Source: Treponema sp. (lineage in GTDB: Bacteria; Spirochaetota; Spirochaetia; Treponematales; Breznakiellaceae). From it: a DNA stretch of 11,125 nt. This document shows positions 6,815 through 11,125 of the stretch, piece by piece. Under the pieces are notes generated by a model. That model ran no database searches and was not told where the DNA came from. It saw only the letters and a program-made list of their open reading frames with translations. How positions within the stretch are numbered: position 1 is the stretch's first letter; every line of letters starts with the position of its first letter. The translations under genes were made by a program, and so were the position numbers. The stretch covers positions 1-11,125 of the forward strand of contig JAISBR010000115.1 in the NCBI GenBank assembly GCA_031266095.1. Reading direction: 5' to 3'.

Positions 6815-7963
6815 ATGGAATATAGAAAGATTGGCAAGACCGGTATAGACGCCAGCGTGATAGGCCTTGGCGGGGAAGGTTTAGCCGGGAGCGCTCCGGC
6901 GGAAGCGGAGCGTATCATCGGAGCCGCCATGGAAGCGGGCATTAATATACTTGACTGTTTTATGCCGGGGAAAGAAATCCGCGGTACTATCGGAAGGGCC
7001 CTCAAAGGACGGCGGAAGGATATGCTTATCCAGGGCCATATCGGCTCAACCGATATTCACGAACAAAACGACGTGAGCCGCGATCTTGCGGTGTGCAAAA
7101 AATATTTTGAAAGCTATTTAACCGACATGGGTACGGACTACATTGATTTCGGCATGTTCTTTTTTGTAGATACCCCCGCCGATTTTTCACAGGTCTTTGA
7201 AAGCGATTTATTGGGTTATGCCGAAAGCCTCAAAAAACGCGGGATTATCAGGGCAATCGGGGCAAGCTGCCATAACAGCGAGACCGCCGCCCGTATTGTG
7301 GAAACAGGAGTCGTTGACCTTCTTATGTTCAGCGTTAATCCCGTTTTCGACATGACCCCGGCGGCTTCGGATATTTACGAACTCCTGGATGACGCGAAGT
7401 TAAAAGATAAATTTACTTTGCAGATAGAACCAAGCCGCGTCCATCTGTATCAGCTGTGCGCCCGGAAGCAGGTTTCTATTACGGTGATGAAAACACTGCT
7501 TGCGGGTAAGCTCCTTTCCGCTACGTTAAGTCCTTTCGGTAGGGCCATGACCGCGGGCCAGTGCATCCACTACGCCCTTACCCGGCCCGCCGTTACAAGC
7601 GTCCTTATAGGCTGTAAAAACGAGGCGGAGGTAGGGGAAGCGGTTTCGTATCTGGACCTGAAAGAAGAAGAGAAAGATTACAGCGCCTTCCTGAAAGAGT
7701 ACCAGGGAAAATTCAAGGGGAACTGCGTGTATTGTAATCACTGCCAGCCGTGCCCGTCTTTAATCGACGTGGCGGCGGTAACCCGGTATCTTGATATTGC
7801 CGAGTTAAATGAGCGGGACATACCGCCGACCATTACGCAGCATTATAGGGCCCTGAAACAACACGCCTCGGACTGTACCGGCTGCGGAAGCTGCGAGAAA
7901 CGCTGTCCCTTTAATGTTCCGGTGGTAAACAATATGCAAAGGGCGGCGCGGATTCTTGGCTAG
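6815..7963 (+). CDS. Aldo/keto reductase-family protein with two C-terminal [4Fe-4S] motifs
   Basis: 382 residues from ATG 6815, which follows GAGGAG (6807-6812) at a short distance; family members begin with MEYRKIGKTG, so the in-frame ATG at 6749 (404 residues, no ribosome binding site) is less likely. Residues 1-290 are an aldo/keto reductase barrel (SVIGLGGEGL, ILDC, TDYIDFGM, RGIIRAIGASCHN). The C-terminus has two cysteine sets: C304-x2-C307-x2-C310-x2-C313-P, typical of the COG1453 group, and C354-x2-C357-x2-C360-x3-C364-P, a ferredoxin-like set. It therefore probably moves electrons between Fe-S clusters and a nicotinamide or substrate in the cytoplasm. The usual catalytic tetrad is not intact: the Asp is kept (ILDC) but Tyr is not at its expected place and the His site reads GMFFFVD. 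Substrate is unknown. It lies 169 bases after the helicase fusion with no clear promoter. Confidence 0.9.
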   Translation: MEYRKIGKTGIDASVIGLGGEGLAGSAPAEAERIIGAAMEAGINILDCFMPGKEIRGTIGRALKGRRKDMLIQGHIGSTDIHEQNDVSRDLAVCKKYFESYLTDMGTDYIDFGMFFFVDTPADFSQVFESDLLGYAESLKKRGIIRAIGASCHNSETAARIVETGVVDLLMFSVNPVFDMTPAASDIYELLDDAKLKDKFTLQIEPSRVHLYQLCARKQVSITVMKTLLAGKLLSATLSPFGRAMTAGQCIHYALTRPAVTSVLIGCKNEAEVGEAVSYLDLKEEEKDYSAFLKEYQGKFKGNCVYCNHCQPCPSLIDVAAVTRYLDIAELNERDIPPTITQHYRALKQHASDCTGCGSCEKRCPFNVPVVNNMQRAARILG

Positions 7964-8028
7964 AAAAATTGCGGACTCCATTTTAATGTTTCGCCGTTTC
8001 TGAAGGCCCTTTCCGCGACGGGTAAACC

Positions 8029-8057
8029 TTGCATAAGTTTTGGCCGCATTTTATAAT
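8029..8057 (+). promoter_or_regulatory. Probable promoter of the phosphofructokinase gene
   Basis: TATAAT (8052-8057) is an exact -10 consensus, with TTGCAT (8029-8034) 17 bases upstream. Transcription from about 8064 leaves a leader of about 18 bases that holds the strong ribosome binding site AGGAGG (8071-8076). This points to high, probably constitutive expression separate from the reductase gene. Confidence 0.65.
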
Positions 8058-8081
8058 TATGGTATTAAACAGGAGGAATTC

Positions 8082-9413
8082 ATGGCCGAAGCCGTTGATT
8101 TTACCATTGAAGAGTTGGGAAAGCGCAGTATAAAGTCGCCGATTGCCATGTCTACGGTAGCGGGCGACAAGATAGCGAACTATGTCACCGATAATAATCT
8201 GGTCCGTCTGAATGTGACGGTAAAAACCGGGGCCCAGCCGCCGATTAAACGTTCCCAGGTCCTGGAATGCGCCGGGCCGAGGGAATTTATCTATTTTACC
8301 CCTGCCCATGTACACGCGGGGATCGTGAGCTGCGGCGGTCTGTGTCCGGGGATCAATGACGTGATTCGGGCCATTGTACGCTGCCTCTGGTACCGCTACG
8401 GAGTTACCAGGATTTCGGGCATCCGCTACGGCTACAAAGGTTTCCTGCCGGAGTCCCAATTTGGGCTGAAGTCCCTGGACCCGGACAGCGTTGACGATAT
8501 TCACAAACTGGGGGGTACCTACCTGGGCAGCGCCCGGGGCGGCGGCAAGGAAGTGGCGAAAATCGTAGACGCCATGGAGAAGCTCAACCTCAACATACTT
8601 TTTACCATCGGCGGAGACGGTACACAGCACGGTACCCTGGACATAGCCGAGGAAGTTGACAAACGGCGGCTTAAGATCGCCCTTATTGGAATTCCCAAAA
8701 CCGTTGACAATGACTTTGCCCTTATCGACCGCTCCTTTGGTTTTGACACCGCGGTAGAAAAAGCCGTGGAAATGGTGGCCGCCGCCCACATGGAAGCCTC
8801 CTCGGCGATTAACGGCGTAGGCCTGGTGAAGGTGATGGGCCGCGAGTCCGGTTATATCGCCGCCTGTACCGCTTTGGCGAGCCACGAGGTAAACTTCGTG
8901 CTGATCCCCGAAGTGCCCTTCAACCTGGAAGGCTATAATGGTTTTCTGCGCCATCTTGAGGAACGGCTCAAGCGCCGCAAACACGCGGTGATCATTGTCG
9001 CCGAAGGGGCCATGCAGGATCAACTGATGACCGATAAACAGACCGACGCCGGAGGAAACCTCAAGATGGCCGATGTGGGAACCTATCTGCGGGATCGAAT
9101 CCTCAAATATTTTGCAGAACAGAAAATGGAGATCAACCTCAAGTACATTGATCCGAGTTACGCGATCCGTTCAGCGCCGGCCAATCCCGGTGATTCTATT
9201 TACTGCGAACGGCTGGGTAACGCTGCGGTTCACGCCGCCATGGCCGGCAAGACCAAGCTGATCATCGGCCTCGTGAACAACGAATTTGTACACCTGCCCA
9301 TCAAGGAGGTCATTACCCATCGCAATAAGGTCGATCCCGAGAGCAGCCTTTGGCGGGACACGCTGGACGCTACTCATCAGCCGATGCTGATGGTAAATCA
9401 GTTTAGCAAATGA
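8082..9413 (+). CDS. 6-phosphofructokinase of the spirochaete/trypanosome clade, probably ATP-dependent
   Basis: 443 residues. Start ATG 8082 has AGGAGG five bases upstream; the longer frame from TTG 8040 would begin upstream of the -10 element. The enzyme phosphorylates fructose 6-phosphate in glycolysis in the cytoplasm. Family motifs in order: GGLCPGIND (85-93), GGDGT (177-181), PKTVDND (205-211) with catalytic D209 and D211 corresponding to E. coli D127 and D129, MGRESG (252-257), and [14 protein letters not shown] (355-368). The Gly in GGDGT is the residue type known to favour ATP, where pyrophosphate enzymes have Asp; the Lys in PKTVDND is shared with pyrophosphate and trypanosome types. 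Length and sequence resemble the shorter of the two spirochaete paralogues (like T. pallidum TP0108 and B. burgdorferi BB0727), as recalled. A strong hairpin follows the stop at 28 bases. Confidence 0.93.
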   Translation: MAEAVDFTIEELGKRSIKSPIAMSTVAGDKIANYVTDNNLVRLNVTVKTGAQPPIKRSQVLECAGPREFIYFTPAHVHAGIVSCGGLCPGINDVIRAIVRCLWYRYGVTRISGIRYGYKGFLPESQFGLKSLDPDSVDDIHKLGGTYLGSARGGGKEVAKIVDAMEKLNLNILFTIGGDGTQHGTLDIAEEVDKRRLKIALIGIPKTVDNDFALIDRSFGFDTAVEKAVEMVAAAHMEASSAINGVGLVKVMGRESGYIAACTALASHEVNFVLIPEVPFNLEGYNGFLRHLEERLKRRKHAVIIVAEGAMQDQLMTDKQTDAGGNLKMADVGTYLRDRILKYFAEQKMEINLKYIDPSYAIRSAPANPGDSIYCERLGNAAVHAAMAGKTKLIIGLVNNEFVHLPIKEVITHRNKVDPESSLWRDTLDATHQPMLMVNQFSK

Positions 9414-9440
9414 ATCTTTTGAACGTGGATTTTCAGCGAA

Positions 9441-9472
9441 AGTTGTTCAGAAACTGAAGTTTCTGAACAACT
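9441..9472 (+). terminator. Perfect 14-bp hairpin downstream of the phosphofructokinase gene
   Basis: AGTTGTTCAGAAAC (9441-9454) pairs perfectly with GTTTCTGAACAACT (9459-9472) around the tetraloop TGAA. It lies 28 bases after the stop. No clear T-run follows, so it may be a Rho-dependent or structure-only transcript end, a 3' stabiliser, or a repeat. The hairpin is the first of three in this spacer. Confidence 0.65.
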
Positions 9473-9485
9473 CTATTCGTGGCGA

Positions 9486-9548
9486 GGGTTTAATACCCCG
9501 CCGGACCAGAGGTCCGAGCTCTGCCGTGGTCATAAAGGTATTAAACCC
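9486..9548. repeat. Long palindrome A: 12-bp arms around a GGACC core
   Basis: GGGTTTAATACC (9486-9497) pairs perfectly with GGTATTAAACCC (9537-9548). The enclosed part contains a 28-base core (9499-9526) whose inner stem is CGGACC (9502-9507) and GGTCCG (9511-9516). The same core recurs at 9580-9607 with 27 of 28 bases the same, while the outer arms differ completely between the two sites. It has the form of an inserted palindromic element or a structured RNA. Confidence 0.8.
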
Positions 9549-9598
9549 GAGACCAATACTTTATGAGAACAACATACCGCGCCGGACCGGAGGTCCGA
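9549..9598. repeat. 50-bp direct repeat, left copy (before the LarA-like gene)
   Basis: This block matches 11076-11125 at 46 of 50 positions with no gaps, by direct alignment; differences are at 9552, 9554, 9560 and 9579. The right part is the GGACC core. In both places the block begins directly after the right arm of a long palindrome. The matching pair brackets the LarA-like gene. Confidence 0.85.
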
Positions 9599-9618
9599 GC
9601 TCTGCCGCGCGGTTGTTG
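9570..9618. repeat. Long palindrome B: GGACC core with different arms
   Basis: ACCGCGC (9576-9582) pairs with GCGCGGT (9607-9613), extended after a small internal loop by CAAC (9570-9573) with GTTG (9615-9618). The inner stem is CGGACC (9583-9588) and GGTCCG (9592-9597). The core equals that of palindrome A except for one loop base, whereas the arms are unrelated. It ends 38 bases before the ATG at 9657, so it lies in or just upstream of the leader of the LarA-like gene. Confidence 0.8.
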
Positions 9619-9656
9619 ATTTGTTTTATCTTGCCGATTGTATTCAAGGTGTGGGT

Positions 9657-10997
9657 ATGGGAATAGAAAAGACTTATGTAAGCAGGGGCGGAGCCGACCT
9701 GGATTTGTCTGCGGCGGAAGCGGACGCGCTTTTTTCGGACGCCTTAGCTGCGATCCGGGCCGATGCAGGCGGAACCGGGTCGGCGCTGCTCATTCCTCCT
9801 GATGTGACCCGCTTTCATTCCAGGGCCGGTTTCTTCACCGATATAGCCTGCCGGGAATTGTCCGGCGCAGGAAGCCGCATAACGGTCCTGCCCGCTCTGG
9901 GAACCCACATGGCTCTGACCGGCGCGGAACTTGAGCGGATGTTTCCCAATACCCCCCAGTTTCTGTTCCGTGTCCATGACTGGCGGAACGATGTAGTGGA
10001 GTTGGGCCGTATTGAAAAAGAGTGGATCGAGAAAATCACCGAAGGCGCGGTAAGCTACGACTGGCCGGTACAGGTAAACAAGCTGCTGCGTGACGGCGGC
10101 TTTGATCTGATCATTTCATTCGGACAAGTGGTACCCCACGAGGTGATCGGTATGGCGAACCACGCCAAGAATATTTTTGTGGGAACCGGCGGCAAAGAGG
10201 CTATTGACAAGAGCCATTTCGCCGGAGCCGCCTTCGGCATGGAGCGGATGATGGGCCGGGCCGATACGCCGGTACGGAGCATGTTCGACGAGGGACTGCG
10301 CCGCTACGGGGACCGGCTTCCGCCTATACTGTACGTCCTTACGGTCATAAGCGCCCGCAGCGAGGCCGAGACCCGTGAGGGAAAGCCGCGGGGTTCCCTT
10401 GCCCTGCGGGGGCTTTACGCCGGTTTTGGGCGGGAGTGTTTTGCGCAAGCCGCGGCTCTTGCCCGGCAGGTCAACGTTGATCTCCTGGATGAACCGGTGA
10501 AAAAAGCGGTGGTCTATCTTGAGCCGGAAGAGTTTCGTACCACCTGGCTGGGAAATAAGGCCATCTACCGGACCAGGATGGCCATGGCCGACGGCGGCGA
10601 ACTCTTGATCATCGCGCCGGGGCTGGAACGCTTTGGTGAGGACAAAGGCATCGACGCCCTGATCCGTAAATATGGCTACCGCCCGGCCGCGGTTATCCGG
10701 GAAAAAGTTGACACCAGCCCCGAACTGGCGGACAGCCTCAGCGCGGCGGCTCACCTCATCCACGGTTCCAGCGAGGGCCGCTTCACCGTCCGCTACTGCC
10801 CCGGTCCGGGACTCAGCCGTGAAGAAATTGAATCCGTGGGCTACGAATGGGGCGATATCAATGAAGCTATGGCGCGTTATGACATCAATACTCTCAAAAC
10901 CGGATGGAACACATCCGGCGGGCACGCCGCCGCCGGCCGATTCTTCTTTGTGCCGAATCCGGCGCTGGGGCTGTGGGCTTTGAAAGATTCTTTCTGA
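9657..10997 (+). CDS. LarA-like (DUF2088) nickel-pincer racemase/epimerase
   Basis: 446 residues from ATG 9657, with AAGGTG (9646-9651) five bases upstream; GTG 9651 is an alternative, and TTG 9621 would start next to palindrome B without a ribosome binding site. Family: lactate racemase LarA and its homologues, which use a nickel-pincer nucleotide bound to a lysine to racemise or epimerise 2-hydroxy acids. Seen here: DVTRF with D49 and R52, GTH with H84, VVPH with H161, and NHAK with K171, matching the LarA catalytic histidines and the cofactor-anchoring lysine. The C-terminal domain shows TTWLGNKAIYRTR (295-307) and GGELLIIAPG (313-322). Substrate cannot be read from the sequence; lactate, malate or a sugar acid are all possible. 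The cofactor genes larB, larC and larE are not in this window, so they must lie elsewhere if the enzyme is active. Flanked on both sides by the 50-bp repeat. Confidence 0.88.
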   Translation: MGIEKTYVSRGGADLDLSAAEADALFSDALAAIRADAGGTGSALLIPPDVTRFHSRAGFFTDIACRELSGAGSRITVLPALGTHMALTGAELERMFPNTPQFLFRVHDWRNDVVELGRIEKEWIEKITEGAVSYDWPVQVNKLLRDGGFDLIISFGQVVPHEVIGMANHAKNIFVGTGGKEAIDKSHFAGAAFGMERMMGRADTPVRSMFDEGLRRYGDRLPPILYVLTVISARSEAETREGKPRGSLALRGLYAGFGRECFAQAAALARQVNVDLLDEPVKKAVVYLEPEEFRTTWLGNKAIYRTRMAMADGGELLIIAPGLERFGEDKGIDALIRKYGYRPAAVIREKVDTSPELADSLSAAAHLIHGSSEGRFTVRYCPGPGLSREEIESVGYEWGDINEAMARYDINTLKTGWNTSGGHAAAGRFFFVPNPALGLWALKDSF

Positions 10998-11007
10998 TTC
11001 GTTGCAA

Positions 11008-11075
11008 AGGGTCCATACCCAAGAGCCCGCCTTTCGGCGGGGGAGCCTTGGGGCGGAACCAAGGGTATGGACCCT
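11008..11075. other. Large branched hairpin downstream of the LarA-like gene
   Basis: AGGGTCCATACCC (11008-11020) pairs perfectly with GGGTATGGACCCT (11063-11075), 13 bp. Two further stems fit inside: CCCGCC (11026-11031) with GGCGGG (11036-11041), and CCTTGG (11046-11051) with CCAAGG (11059-11064), the last overlapping the outer arm by two bases. As RNA this would form a three-way junction. It begins 11 bases after the stop. No T-run follows, so it is either a 3' end structure or a repeat. It holds the same position relative to the 50-bp block as palindrome A does. Confidence 0.7.
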
Positions 11076-11125
11076 GAGTCAAATACCTTATGAGAACAAC
11101 ATACCCCGCCGGACCGGAGGTCCGA
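11076..11125. repeat. 50-bp direct repeat, right copy (cut by window end)
   Basis: 46 of 50 bases match 9549-9598. It ends within the GGACC core (CGGACC 11110-11115, GGTCCG 11119-11124), so the right arm of this palindrome lies outside the window. The left flank AACAACATACC is shared with palindrome B. Confidence 0.85.

Noticed and set aside
7983..9023. 346-codon open frame on the - strand opposite the phosphofructokinase gene
   Set aside because: It is fully antisense to a gene with all family motifs. It has no recognisable domain, and the opposite frame stays open because of G+C-rich third positions.
10116..10925. 269-codon open frame on the - strand opposite the LarA-like gene
   Set aside because: Antisense shadow of a clearly recognised gene. 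It has no ribosome binding site or family resemblance.
11008..11075. Hammerhead-type ribozyme at the branched hairpin
   Set aside because: The junction lacks the CUGANGA and GAAA core bases a hammerhead needs. Only the three-stem shape is similar.

Overview
The window reads as chromosomal DNA of a spirochaete, most likely a Treponema-like bacterium with a G+C-rich genome. This rests on recognition of protein families, not on a search. The pointers are a phosphofructokinase of the clade found in Treponema and Borrelia, a coiled-coil plus nuclease-like protein of a kind common in treponemes, and a PHP/UvrD fusion. No rRNA, tRNA, CRISPR array, transposase or phage gene was seen. Nearly all genes are on the + strand and most spacers carry their own signals, so it looks like a row of small transcription units and not one operon.

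Layout. Bases 1-48 hold the last 15 codons of an unidentified gene. Bases 49-255 are non-coding and contain a 26-bp tandem duplication and several inverted repeats. A small PD-(D/E)XK-like protein lies on the - strand (852 to 256). The divergent spacer 853-1169 has a promoter for each direction, three hairpins, and a palindrome followed by a T-run in the leader of the next gene. Then come a 545-residue protein of unknown function (1170-2807) and an 80-residue unknown protein (2874-3116). The centrepiece is a 1153-residue protein (3184-6645) that joins an Endonuclease Q-like PHP nuclease with a zinc ribbon to a complete UvrD/PcrA-type helicase and ends in a sliding-clamp-binding-like tail. After it come an Fe-S aldo/keto reductase-family protein (6815-7963), a phosphofructokinase (8082-9413) and a LarA-like nickel-pincer enzyme (9657-10997).

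The spacers after the phosphofructokinase and after the LarA-like gene are unusual. Both carry large hairpins with arms unique to each site, then a nearly identical 50-bp block (46 of 50 bases), which ends in a small palindrome of the form GGACC-N3-GGTCC. A related palindrome lies in the leader at 1095-1122. This looks like a dispersed palindromic repeat family whose inner core is constant while the outer stem changes from site to site.

How the genes work together. The fusion protein is probably a self-contained repair machine: nick next to a deaminated base, unwind, and be held on DNA by the clamp. The last three genes are metabolic (redox, glycolysis, hydroxy-acid isomerisation) but their spacing and separate signals do not show a shared pathway. 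Several starts were moved downstream of the longest open frame because a ribosome binding site or family alignment favours the internal ATG.
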